From Xiphias gladius (lineage: Eukaryota > Chordata > Actinopteri > Istiophoriformes > Xiphiidae), in assembly GCF_016859285.1 (NCBI RefSeq), contig NW_024401805.1, positions 5,001 through 69,000 of the forward strand: a DNA stretch of 64,000 bases, written 5' to 3'. Both the position numbers and the translations under genes were made by a program. The notes below the pieces were generated by a model, which was not told the DNA's origin, searched no databases, and saw nothing but the letters and a program-made list of their open reading frames with translations. Shown piece by piece: positions 39,252 to 50,065 of the stretch (within the stretch, counting starts at the first letter, position 1; each line of letters opens with the position of its first letter).

Positions 39252-42200
39252 CTGGTAGACGAGAAAAAACATTACACTGTCATACACTGACTAGCAGTAT
39301 GTCTACCAACTCCAAATATGAAGATTTTGCAGCCCACTTCAGAAGTAAAATAGACACGATTATACTGAATTTATCTCAATGTCAGCATATGAATTTTAAC
39401 ACCCCTGAAGCTTTGTTTTTATATGAGGAAACACTACAGAAATTTATCCCGGTTGATGCTGAAATGTCAAGATTGTAAATGACCTCAGGTCCAATAAGGA
39501 TATGAAAAAACCCTCTGTATTAGCACTACTTGACATAAGCAAAGCCTTTGATACCCTAGACCACTCGATTCTTTTAGACAGACTTCACAGTCTGATTGGC
39601 CTCTCTGGTATGGCTCAAATCTTATCTTAACGATAGAGATTTTTTTGTAAGCATGGATGAATGTTCATCTAGAAGCTATACAATGAATTGTGGTGTTCCT
39701 CAAGGTTCCATTTTAGGTCCATTATTTTTTAACCTTCACATGCTCTCATTTGGAAATGTCATCGGGAGGCACGGCATCAATTTCCATAGCTATGGTAATG
39801 GACCAAAGCTTTACATTGCTGTGTCTCCTGATGACCCAGGCCCAAACAATGCCTTGAAACTGCATGGATATCAAGTTATGGATGGCAGAGAATTTTCCAC
39901 AGCTCAAACAGGACAAAACTAAAATCTTGGTCATTGGTACTGAAGCTCAGAGAGAGAAACTCAATGTGAAACTGCAAGCACTGGCATTAAACCCCTGTCA
40001 ACAAGCCATAGATGTCAAAAAGTCTTCTTGTCAGTTTTGATCCTGACATTAAAAACATAATTACGAATGCATTTTGCTATCTGTAGAACATTGCCAGAGT
40101 GTGACCATTTCTCTCTCCAGCCAGGGCGGGGACACTACTGCACGCTTTCATTACTTGAAGGATCGACAATTGTAATGCTCTGCATTCCAGTCTCTGTAAG
40201 AAGAAAATATCTCAACTAGAATTGCTTCAAAACTCAACTGCATGTGTGTTGACTAAGACAAGGAAGGTAGCATTGATTTTAAGATCCTTTTATTGGTTTA
40301 TAAAGCTCTTAATTGTCTTGGACCTACCTGTTTATCAGATTTGCTTTTATCCAATGAACTATATAGAACCCTCAGATTATCTGGTAGTGGTCTTTTAGTT
40401 ATTCCCCAAGTTCAGTCTTTTCTATCATTTTTAATTGTCTAAAGCGTTTTATGTCATATTGTGTTTGTATGAGAAGTGCTATACAAATAAAGTCTGATTG
40501 ACTGACTGATTGACTGAAGTGAGTGACAACACTAAGGTTCCAGTACAGTAGGAGACCTTGAAGGAAGTATTAAGTACTGAATCTGTTCAATAAGACAAAG
40601 TGCAAAGAGGTCAGGTAAAGAAGTCCAGCGAAAGTGCATAGTAAGCGCTAGTTAGGCATGTTGGGGTGTTAGTGTTAGGAGAAGAGGTGTTCTCAGAAGA
40701 GATGATTCTTCAAGAGATTCTTGAAGATAGAGAGGGACGCCCCAGCTCTGATAACATTTAGTAGGATTATTCAACCATTGGGGAACCACAAACGATAACA
40801 GTCTGAACTATTATTGCATTGTGCGAAGGGATGACAGGGCCAAATGACTTTCCCTGGAGGAACACAATGGCTGAGAAGGAGCATAAACCTTTATGATTGA
40901 GTTCACGTAGATGCGTGCTCAGTCACACAGTAGTCTCGCGACTTTGGTTGGGGTGAGAGATGAAAAGGCGATTTTGATGTTGATATTGTGATAGAGAGAT
41001 TGATTGGCCAGGATGACTAATAGTTCAGTCTTAGAGATGTTTAGTTGAAAGTGGTGTTCCATTCATCCATTTGGGTTTGTGTGAGAGACAAGCCAAGATC
41101 CATGCCAAATATTTTAGAATACAGATAGAAGGATGCGGTGGTTCACCGTGTCAAAGGCTGCTGATAGGTCCAGCAAAATAAGGACCAAGGACTGAGCTGC
41201 AGCTCTGGCTGCCCCTTAGGGCTTCTGTCACAGACAACAAAAGCAGTTTCAGTGGAGTGGCCGCTCTTAAAGCCTGACTGATTAGGATAAAGGAGGGTGA
41301 GGAATTCTGACAACTGTTTGAAAACCGCACTTTCAATAGCCTTAGATTAGAATGAAAGTAATGAAACCGGTTGATAGTTCTCAACTTGAGTAGGGTTGAG
41401 TAAAGGCTTTTTGAGCAGAAGTGTTACCCAAACCTGTGTGAATATGGTTGGAAATGTTCCTGAGGCCAATGAAACATTTATCACATGTGTGATTGCTGGC
41501 ACAATGGTGTGAGATATGGCTTGGCGGAGGCTGCCAGGAATGGGGTCCAGGGCAAATATAGTAGGACTGCTACCAGTCAGGAGCGTTGATACCTTGCTCT
41601 CATAATGAGGAGAGAAGAGATGCAAGAGTGACACGCCACCTACCTGGGCAGACAGAAGGACAAGTAGTAGGGCTGCTACATGTTACACTTTTCAGTGCCT
41701 TGCATTCAGCTAGGGGGCTGAATGAGGGATGTGGTGACACACTGACCGGAGGAGGCAGAGAAGGCCACGAGAGCAGAGAGGGATTGCCACGTGTTTGGCT
41801 TACCAGTGTGCTGGCCCCAGTGTGAAGGCTGACCCTGGAGAGTGATATGCCCTCAAACGTGGGAGATTGGTTGTCTCTGAGTGGTTCAACTTTTCAGTAA
41901 AGAAGGAGGAAAAGATTTCAGCTGAGAGGTTTGTGTCAAGTGAAGGATTGAGTAATGCTTTGAAGGTGGAAAATAATTTCCAAGTGTCTCTGATACTGTT
42001 GATCTTATCGTAAAAACCAGTTTTGATGCTGGATGAAATGAAAGCTAAACGCGACTGATGACCCTTGAGATCAGCAGGGTCACTGGATTTACACCATTTT
42101 CTCTCAGCAGCTCCGAGAATGGTACACAGCTTTCAGATGGTGCCAGTCAGCCATTGGGGAGGCAGGTTAGAGCAAGTAGGTTTGGTGGATGGAGGACACA

Positions 42201-44033
42201 GGCTATCCAAATATGAGGTAAGGGTGGAGCAGAGAGACTCTGAGATATTACTGACCTCTAGTGAGGAAAATGTGCTAAGAGGAGGTAGAACAGAGGAAAC
42301 CACTGAGGAAAAGTGAGTGGGAGACAGGTTGACCAGTTCAACTTCCTCGCCTAGACAGACAGGAGGTATGGGAAAATGTGCAGTTAGTGGAGAGCATGCC
42401 AGGACAGAAGTTTTTTCTGGTTTGATCCAAGTCTCAGTGAATGCCAAGGCTCAAAGAAGAGCTGGTTAGCATACGCAGGAATGAAATCAGCTTTCTTAAC
42501 TGTAGCCTGGTAGTTCTACAACCCAAGGGAGAAGGAGGCATATGTGGGTGAGGGATGTTGCTATGACTAGAGGCTAGCCAGATTTTTTTGCTTTCTGGCA
42601 TAGTGATACACTCAGCGAGCACTTTATTAGGAACACCAGACTAATACTGGACAGTTCCACCCTTTGCTCTCAGAACAACCTCAGTTCTTTGTATCATGGA
42701 TTCCACAAGATGTTGAAATTATTTCTTTACGATTCTGCTCCATGTCAACATGATTGCATCACATCATTTTTGCAGATTTGTCACCTGCACATTCATGCTG
42801 CCTGCTGCCTGTTCTACCACATCCCAGAGGTGTTCTACTGGAATCAGATCTGGTGTTTGGGGAGGCCACTGAAGTACACTGAACACATTGTTTGAGATGA
42901 CTTTTGCCTTGTCACATGGAACATTATCATGCTGGAAGTAACCATTAGAAGATGGAAAATTGTGGCCAAAAGGGGATGCACATGGTCAGCAACAATACTC
43001 TGATATGCTGTGGCATTGAAACCATGACTGAATGGTATTAAGAGGCCCCAAAGTGAGCCAAGAAAACAAACCCCATACCATTACACCACCACCACAAGCC
43101 TGGACTGTTGACATGAGGCAGGTTGGGTCCATGAATTCATGCTGTTGATGCCAAATTCTGACTCTACCATCTGCAGAGCCTCAGCAGAAATCCAGATTCA
43201 TCAGACCAGGCTACGTTTTTCCAGTCTTCAACTGTCCAGTTTTGGTGCATCTGTGCTCACTGCAGCCTCAGATTTCTGTTCTAGGCTGACAGGACTGGAA
43301 GCCGACATGGTTTTTCTGCTGTTGTAGCCAATCCATCTCCCAATTGGATGCGTTGTTCATTCTGAGAAGATTTTCTGCTCACCACCGTTGTAAAGACTGT
43401 ATATCTGAGTTACCTGAACCTTTCTATCAGCTCCAACCAGTCTGGCCATTCTCTTCTCATCAACAAGGTGTTTCTGTCCACAGAACTGCTGCCCACTGTT
43501 TTTTTTTGTTTTTCTTGCCATCCTGAGTAAACTCTAGAGACTGTTGTGTGTGAAAATCCCACGAGATCGGCAGTTTCTGAAACACTCAAACCAGCCCGTC
43601 TAGCACCAACAATCATGCCACAGTCAAAGTCACTGAGATCGTATTTTTTCTCTAGTCTGATGTTTGATGTGAACATTAACAGAAGCTCCTGACCTGTATC
43701 TGGAGGATTTTATACATTGCACTGCTGCCAAATGATTGGTTGATTGGATAACTGCATGAATAAGCAGGTGTACAGGTGTTCCTAATAAAGTACTTGATGA
43801 GTGTACTGAAACTGACCTCAGATGAGTTCACATACTGAAACTGACCTCGGTTCAATTTAAAAAGTAGTTTACTTTATCTCACCCTCAGCAGGGATTTCTG
43901 CGTGTTGGTGTCGTATTCGTGACCTGCCGCCTCAACACACTGTCTGACTGCTTCTCCAAGCATGCTTTGCTCCTTGATCTCCCTCAGGTACTCATCAGCC
44001 TTCTGACTCGACTTCTACACACACACAAACACA

Positions 44034-44066
<33 letters not shown>

Positions 44067-47000
44067 CGACAGAAATCAGATCTGTGAGTATTGAAAATTT
44101 AAACCTGTATCAGAAAAACTATAGTAAGACCTTTAGATCATTACTTTATGATTCAGACAGACAAGTGTTCAGACAGTGGAGTGGTCACCTCGTACTCCCG
44201 GTGGGCCTCCAGCAGTAGAGCTCCAGGAGCCATGGATGCAATCTTGAAGATGTCCTGACAGACTAAAGGAACCTCCTGCAGCAGCTCCTGATTTTTAGAG
44301 CTGATGATTCGAACTCCGTCCAGTTCTCCCACCAAAACACATGGATCCTCGATGGGGAACCTGAAGTAAGTGGTCAAGGGTCAACAGGGGTCACTGAGAA
44401 GAACCCTAACGAGGTCAATGAGAACCATAATGAGCTACAGGAGAACCATAAAAATTAACAATTTTAACAAATCCCTGTAGAACCTTGATGAGGCCCAGGA
44501 GGACGTTAAAAAGCAAGTTCTCTAGTTTCACTACAAGTCGGAACTAGTTTTTTACTGGTTCCAGTATGAACTGGTTTGGTTCCAGTCTGAACAGGTTTAA
44601 AGGATACTGGACCGTGTCACTACAGACTCCGGCCACCATAAGGAGCCTGTCCCACATCAGCACCACAGATGGCTGCTGGCTCTTTGGTCTGCGACACCTG
44701 GACAGGTAGAGGAAGTGAGACAAGTAAACACACAGACAGGTAAATAAATACAGAGGTGAAAATAATGAAACAGATTGACAGACAGGATGGAGAGACAGGT
44801 TAACAGGTACACAGGTAAACAAGCAGGTAAATAGGTAAGACTGACAGGTAAATTAATTGATAGGTAAAATAGGCAAGTAAATCTACAGACATTTAAATGG
44901 ACAGGTAGACATATAAATTTAAGGACAGGTAAATTAACAATCAGACTGACAGGTAAACAAGAGGTTAGACAGGTAAACGTACCAGACCATCTGTTTGGGC
45001 GTCGTCATCTTTTTGGTGTCGACTTCACTCAGCTTGTCCTGCAGACACATTAAAAAGAAAAAAGAAAAAATCACCAGTCAATCATCCACACAGACCCCAT
45101 CCCCTCAGGGATGCTATTGAAGAGCTACCTGGAAGAATCCCGCTTAGCCTGGCAAGGTGGTCTTACAACATATTAGAAGGCCCTCTGCAATGCCAGAGCA
45201 GCCTATTACTTATCTTTAAAAGAGGAAAATAAAAACAACCCTCGGTTTCTTTTCAGCACTGTAGCCATGCTGACAGAGAGTCATAGCTCCATTGATCCAT
45301 GTATTTCTAAAGCTCTCAGTAGTGACAACTTCATGAGCTTCTTTAATGATAAAATTCTAACTATTAGAGACAAAATTCACCCCATCCTAACCTCAACCGG
45401 CTCTGACTTATCTTCAAACACAGGAACCTTAGAAACGGCTGTAAAACAGGATATATATATTTAGACTACTTCGCCAACTGATTTAAACCAACTGACTTAA
45501 ACGATTTCTTCATCAAAACCATCAACCTGTCTCTTAGACCCCACCCCAACTAGGCTGCTCAAGGTCGTTCTACCCTTAATTAGTACTTCTTTACTAGATA
45601 TGATCAATCAATCAGAACAGTTTTTAAAATTAGCTCTTTTTAAAAAGCCTAATCTTGATCCAGGTGTTTTAGCCATCTATAGACCCATATCTAACCTTCC
45701 CTTTTGCGCTAAAATCCTTGAGAAAGCTGTTGCCCACCAGCTGTGTGACTTTCTAGGTATGAATAGTTTACCCCATAACAACAGGACATTGATTCTCTCA
45801 GTGTCCACCTCAGCTTTTCAACAGGGCGAATGTCTCTTCAAAGGACTCCCTTGTCTTCTTGTGATTCTCCCTGGCTGTTCCACTTTTACATTTAACAGGG
45901 ATCTCATCCTACCTGCCCTCTGCTCTGAGAGCATTGCTGTGCTGTGCTAAGCCGCTTACTGACCCGTTTCCATGGTGACCACTTGTTTACTCTAAGTGGA
46001 GATAGGCTAACTATTTACTTTGTTTGCTTTTCTAGCTTACAAACACTGGCAAAAAACTGAATTATGTATAGTTTGCCAGAAATATTAATGTTACCAACAA
46101 GGATCCTTTAAATTTTCTCCTAGTCTTCTGTTAGATTCTTTGGTGCAGTTTCTCTTTTGGAATGTAGTTTTTTTTGGGTTTCCAAAATGCCTTTATTAAA
46201 CCATTACCAGGAGAATCCAGATCATTGTCATCATCATCACCCAAGGGCAAAAAAGTAAAACCATTTCTTAAAAACACCACTAGTCCACAAAACACAATAA
46301 ATGTTTTTCTCTGATCAGAAATTAACAATCAACTCTCCGCCCCCATAAAAGAGCATTTGGAATGTAGGTAACAGTGGCAGGTAGCAGTTAGCAGTTGTCA
46401 GCCAGCTAGCTTGACAGTAAGGTAATTGTTCTGATTTAAAGAGATGTACTCAGGAGCTCATCTTTAGTGCAGTTTCTCTAATGGAATTTCAACCGGCCGC
46501 CGACCATGAGCGGGGTTCTGTTCCAGGTTTCTACCTGTTAAAGGGAGTTTTTCCTTGCCGCTGTCACCAAGTGCTTGCTCATGGGGGATGTTGGCTCTCT
46601 GTAAATGTAACTATAAAGAGTCTGGTCTAGACTTTCTCTGTATGAAAAGTGCCCTGAGAAAACCTCTGTTATGATTTTTGACGCTATATGAATAAAACTG
46701 AATTGAATTGACCTGACTCACCTGGAGGTGGGAGGAGCCTGCCCACAGGTGTCCCGTGTCAGTGAAGAGAGCCAGGTATTTATAGCTGAAAGACACAGAC
46801 ATGTGGACGATACTGCCAGCCTGAGCACTGAGACCTGGAGGACACTGAGACAGACAGATAGGTGAGGTTAGATACCTGCCTGTCTACCTGTCTGTACCTG
46901 TCTGTCCATCTGTCTCTCTTGCTCTCTCTCTGTCTCACCACAGCAATGCAGGACGTGTTGTCCAGGATGTCTGTCTCGCCATCTGTCTGTCTCTCTACCT

Positions 47001-47220
47001 GTCTGTCTCTCTACCTGTCTGTCTCTCTACCTGTCTGTCTCTCTACCTGTCTGTCTGTCTGTCTCACCACAGCAGTGCAGGATGTGTTGTCCAGAATGTA
47101 GAGTTCAGGTCCATGGGAAAGAAGGACTTTAGTCTGTCTGTCCTGAGTGAGGACGACCCAACAGGATGGCTTCCCCTGCAGACCTGCGGAAAGACATGTC
47201 AGAGACAGACCCAGGTTAGA

Positions 47221-47289
<69 letters not shown>

Positions 47290-48107
47290 GACAGGCAGGT
47301 CAGAGAGAGGGACAGACAGTTCAGCGAGAAAGAGAAAGAGAGACAGATTTGAAGAAGTCATCCCTGAACGTAAAAACACTGTTTACACATAATGAAAGGT
47401 GAACCATGTCTTACTAATTAAACAGCATCACGCAAATAACCAGATGTTACCTGGGACTTCAGGTAACCTGCGGAGCTTTAGGTCGTCAATGTTGGTTGCC
47501 AAGGTGAAGCGGGAGGAGCCTGTTACTATGGCAACACCTGTTCCATAAGGAGAGTGGAACACTTTGGCCTCCAACACCTGACTCTGGGACACTTCCTGTT
47601 TAACACAACAGACTAGTTAAGAGACTAGGTAACAAAGTGACCTGCCCGATAGTCAAGTGGTTAGTTAACTGCTTCTTAACTAGTTATCAGAACAACCTGT
47701 CCAACAGTTAAATGGTTAGTTAACAGGTTAGTTAACCAGTTGATAGACCAGTTAAAAGACTGACCTGTCCCATACTGAAGTGTCTCTTGAAGGATCCAAA
47801 CAGATCGTAGATCAGAACTGATCCGTCTTCTTGAACACACAACAACTCATCACTGACTGTCCAACCCAACTGAACCACAGGACCACTCTTCCACTGAGAC
47901 AAAGAGAGAGAGAGAGAGAGAGAGACAGGTCAGAAAGACAGAGACACAGGTCAGAGAGAGACACAGACAGACAGATCAGAGACAGGGGACAAGTCAGAGA
48001 CAGAGACACAGACAGGTAGCGAGAGAGAGAGAGGCTGGTCATTATAGACTGTCCAGCAGCTGATAAACGCAGAGAAATATGATTAGTTAATAAAGGGGAG
48101 GTCTTGG

Positions 48108-48149
<42 letters not shown>

Positions 48150-48356
48150 TGTGTGTTTGCCTGGTTAACAGGACAGGATCTGATTGGTCAATAATAAGAA
48201 CAGGCATGTTTGTACTTACAGGGAAGCTAGCAATGGCCACTCCAGACGCCGAATAAATCTCCAACTGAGGACGTGAACTCGGGGAACGTCTATGAGGTTC
48301 TCTGAGGAGAGCTGAGAGAAAGGTTCAGAGAGAGACATGTGGAGACTGATAAAGAG

Positions 48357-48405
<49 letters not shown>

Positions 48406-49139
48406 CTATTGGTCCTCCATATGGCGCTGCAGCTACCAAACTGTCTCTGAGTCCGTCACGTAGGTTCCAGCACATCTCATACAGCTCCGTTTTACTGTGC
48501 ACAAAAACAAAATCACTTAAAATTAAACAGGTGTAAACATTTACACACACACACTTATCATGTTCATTTCAGATCGTTACAAACCCTTCACATCGGATTT
48601 TTTCCTCTGTTCCACCAGACCCCATTTAAATTTCTGTCATTTTAATGCTGCTGTGTTTCTCAGTGACATAACCAACACCTGTTAGCCTGCCCCCAACTCT
48701 GATTCAGATTTGTTGGAGTCTTCTGTTCAGTTCGTCATGAATGTAACTCACCTGAGATAACCTGTTGTGTTTGATAAATGTGATCAAGTTGACACACCTG
48801 TTCTGAATTCCTGCCGACTGCTAACAAAACTAACACTTAAGGGCAGTCCACTCACACACTGTGAAATTAAATCCAAGGCTACCCTGAAGCTAACGTTAGC
48901 AGTTTCACATGACCTGCAGAGTGGCGATGATAACAGGCCTAACAGACACTTTAAAACCAGCTCTAATAAAAACACAATCTGCTGTTAGATTTACTTCAAT
49001 CTGCAACGGGCTAACGGCTAACAGTTAGCCTGTCCAGTTGATGTTTATGGTTAGCTGCTGTCGGAACAATAAAGCAGATATAAACTGACCGATAGAAAGC
49101 TTCTCCTAGCGGGTTCCAGTTGGCTGTGATGAACGCCAT
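33523..49139 (-). CDS. vps16: VPS16, core subunit of CORVET and HOPS (complete, 24 coding exons, 834 aa)
   Basis: Class C Vps protein that bridges VPS33 to the HOPS/CORVET tethers for endosome and lysosome fusion. The 24 exons sum to 2505 bases (834 aa plus stop), against 839 aa as I recall for human. It starts [17 protein letters not shown], matching the human ANWNPLG motif, and ends [14 protein letters not shown]-like ([13 protein letters not shown], stop 33525-33523). Exon coordinates are in the two block entries, and every joint is GT-AG and in phase. Most of the gene's length is intron filled with LINE remnants, a Tc1-like element and simple repeats. The intact frame across all exons argues that the gene is functional. 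Confidence 0.95.
36050..36170. mobile_element. Fragment of a common fish repeat
   Basis: GAAGCCTCCTGGATGAGAGA followed by AAATGTCTTCA and a CAAGTCAAGTTGCCCTTGAT tail resembles a widespread fish repeat end that I recognise but cannot assign to a family. A short AAATGTCTTCAAGTCCAGG match also lies at 27880. Confidence 0.45.
36988..37010. repeat. A-rich homopolymer tract in vps16 intron
   Basis: About 22 consecutive A follow the repeated phrase ACTGTAATATCTAAA. Similar AATATCTAAAA phrases recur at 36920-37045 and 38045-38080 on both sides of the next element, so that element may have inserted into a simple array. Confidence 0.8.
37050..37850. mobile_element. Dispersed repeat, probable non-autonomous DNA element
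   Basis: Contains AGTTGCTAAACGTCGCTTGATGACATAA near the left end and GAAAAGTCAGTAAATCTAG / GTTGGCAACACC at the right, phrases I associate with a fish repeat family. No coding capacity is seen. The classification as a DNA (hAT-like) element is a guess. Confidence 0.4.
39290..40517 (+). mobile_element. L2-type LINE remnant (reverse transcriptase, 3' end)
   Basis: Plus-strand frames read [17 protein letters not shown], then [39 protein letters not shown] and [17 protein letters not shown], with frameshifts and stops between them. The last ones correspond to the RT boxes around GVPQGS and the (degraded) YADD. The 3' end is an AATAAAGTCTGATTGACTGA microsatellite tail typical of L2-like elements. 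It lies antisense in the vps16 intron between exons 11 and 12 and is 5'-truncated. Confidence 0.85.
40540..42606 (-). mobile_element. Non-LTR retrotransposon remnant, opposite orientation
   Basis: Minus-strand pieces: [15 protein letters not shown] (end of the endonuclease domain), then [34 protein letters not shown] (NYRPVSLLPF box), and [14 protein letters not shown] near an incomplete RT core, followed by a [17 protein letters not shown]-like thumb region. Internal deletions remove the GVPQGS and YADD boxes. The clade is L2/CR1-like, not resolved further. It abuts the L2 tail on its left and a Tc1-like element on its right. Confidence 0.75.
42609..43803 (-). mobile_element. Tc1-like transposon with CACTCA(G/T)(C/T)(G/A)AG ends
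   Basis: Left end CACTCAGCGAGCACTTTATT and right end (inverted) CACTCATCAAGTACTTTATT flanked by TA on both sides (42607-42608, 43804-43805). On the minus strand an 88-codon frame at 43676-43410 begins the transposase ([20 protein letters not shown], then [16 protein letters not shown]). The rest is broken by stops, though [19 protein letters not shown]-like and KVICDNVPCDK-like phrases can be traced. Nearly full length, inactive, in the vps16 intron between exons 11 and 12. Confidence 0.88.
43883..49139 (-). CDS. vps16: vps16 exons 1-11: N-terminal beta-propeller half
   Basis: Exons: 49139-49090, 48494-48406, 48311-48220, 47893-47765, 47595-47451, 47183-47068, 46844-46722, 45038-44983, 44697-44608, 44360-44189, 44014-43883. 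Landmarks: [176 protein letters not shown] and [20 protein letters not shown]. This half forms the WD-like propeller plus the start of the solenoid. Exon 1 has a GTCAGT donor. Confidence 0.94.
44017..44064. repeat. (CA)n tract next to vps16 exon 11 acceptor
   Basis: On the gene's strand this is a (TG)n run ending in GTGTGTGTAG|AAG, so the dinucleotide tract itself supplies the 3' splice site context. Confidence 0.93.
44700..44985. repeat. Degenerate GACAGGTAAA array in vps16 intron
   Basis: Roughly 10-25-base units with core ACAGGTAAA recur from just outside exon 9 to the exon 8 donor. On the gene's strand they read TTTACCTGT and enrich pyrimidines across the whole short intron. Confidence 0.75.
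45085..46711 (+). mobile_element. LINE remnant (L2/CR1-like) with intact 3' tail
   Basis: Plus-strand frames read [56 protein letters not shown] and [18 protein letters not shown], a linker and N-terminal RT region. A long 3' UTR follows (GTTAAAGGGAGTTTTTCCTT), ending in GAATAAAACTGAATTGAATT. The RT core is deleted. Antisense in the vps16 intron between exons 7 and 8. A further small insertion sits in its 3' UTR. Confidence 0.85.
46156..46367 (-). mobile_element. Small retroposed sequence nested in a LINE
   Basis: TTTGGAATGTAG occurs at 46156-46167 and again at 46356-46367, consistent with a 12-bp target-site duplication. Between them, reading minus, the sequence ends AATAAAGG...CCAAAAAAAA, i.e. 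a poly(A) signal and short A tail. The source transcript is not recognised. A second, larger flanking similarity (GTGCAGTTTCTCT at 46143 and 46468) allows a different delimitation. Confidence 0.5.
46932..46970 (-). pseudogene. Partial duplicate of vps16 exon 6 3' end
   Basis: Repeats the last 32 bases of exon 6 and its GTGAGA donor (47061-47099) with four mismatches, 129 bases downstream in the intron. The intervening DNA is CTGTCTGT repeat. No in-frame acceptor is seen, so it looks like a fossil. Confidence 0.8.
46975..47062. repeat. CTCTACCTGTCTGTCT tandem repeat
   Basis: About four 16-base units lie between vps16 exon 6 and its duplicated fragment. Confidence 0.9.
47222..47290. repeat. 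(GA)n and (CAGA)n repeats
   Basis: A (GA)18 run followed by (CAGA)n in the intron between vps16 exons 5 and 6. On the gene's strand this forms a long pyrimidine tract. Confidence 0.93.
48111..48149. repeat. (GT)n microsatellite in vps16 intron
   Basis: About 19 units between vps16 exons 3 and 4. Confidence 0.95.
48360..48403. repeat. (TG)n tract next to vps16 exon 2 donor
   Basis: On the gene's strand the donor is ATAG|GTACACACACA, so a run of about 20 CA units begins three bases into the intron. Confidence 0.95.
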
Positions 49140-49254
49140 GTCGTTTCCCCGGAGAAAACAAAATATCTACAGTTTGACGATGACGATTAACTGACGGCTG
49201 TAGCTTCAACAGTCAGCTGATCAACAGCCACGGGCTATTCGTCTACAGTCTTCT

Positions 49255-50065
49255 TCTTCCTGTTATTATTACTATTACTGTTGTTGTTTTACGGCGGTTG
49301 TCATCCAGCTTGTTGGTGCATTACCGCCACCTTCTGTTCCGCAGTGTGGATCAGGCAGTGAATTTACAATCCCTTTGAAATCCTTTCAAAAAAAAAGTAA
49401 AAGCACACACACGTACACGCAATAAACTACACTCTGGCCTCCAAGCTTTACAACCTGGTCCTACTATAAAGGCCTTATCCACGTCGCCCACTCTGTTCCT
49501 GTTTATACATCATATCCTATAAAAATACCCTGTATCCCTTAGAAAAGCTAGCAGTACCCGGACCCTGGCTCTCTCACTTGCGCTCAGCATCCTGTAAATG
49601 CTCATTTCTGCACCCCTCAGACTATTCTTCATCATCTCTGTGTCCCATACAACCCAGAACTACCTGCTCCACTGACTCCTATTCCTGACACCCCTCACAC
49701 GGGCCTGTTTGGTGTCTCCCTACCATTTTAACTGTTTCGTTTAGTGCACAGTGCCCCAACCTTATTCCTGTCAACACGGTTTCCTCTCTGCTGTGTCCAC
49801 TACCTACCCTTGTAACTTTGACAGTCTTGAATTTGATGTAGATGTCTCCCTTTTCCCACTCTGTGCCACCGTTCTTGCAGCAATTGGTTGTTTTTTATTT
49901 CCTAGATTACACATTTAACTTCTGCTTTACTGATTAAAATTTGCTTTTCTATCTTTCCTTTCTTTAAAGTGCTCGGGCATCTCATCCACCCTCTCATTCC
50001 CCCTCACCCCTACATGCGCTGGAACCCACAGAAATTTAACCTGAGCTCCCTAATTTGCTGTCCTT
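49255..50065 (-). mobile_element. I/Nimb-like LINE remnant with RNase H domain
   Basis: Minus-strand frames include VKFLWVPAHVGVRGNERVDE, an RNase H signature seen in I-clade LINEs. After that come broken matches to the C-terminal region (QLLQERWHRVGK; a cysteine-rich CxxC-like stretch; VREPGSGYC-like tail). The 3' end is a GGCGGTAATGCACCAACAAG phrase and an AACAGTAATAATAACAGG tail. It lies upstream of vps16 in the same orientation, ending about 115 bases before the vps16 ATG. The clade assignment is tentative. Confidence 0.65.

Noticed and set aside
41586-42316. Plus-strand ORFs in vps16 intron
   Set aside because: They are antisense to a LINE whose minus-strand frames give reverse transcriptase and endonuclease motifs.
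46975-47062. CRISPR-like regular spacing of CTCTACCTGTCTGTCT units
   Set aside because: There are no unique spacers. It is a vertebrate simple tandem repeat in a vps16 intron.
47113-47392. RERERE/DRQTDRQ-type ORFs near vps16 exon 6
   Set aside because: Pure translation of (GA)n and (CAGA)n repeats, overlapping a real exon on the other strand.
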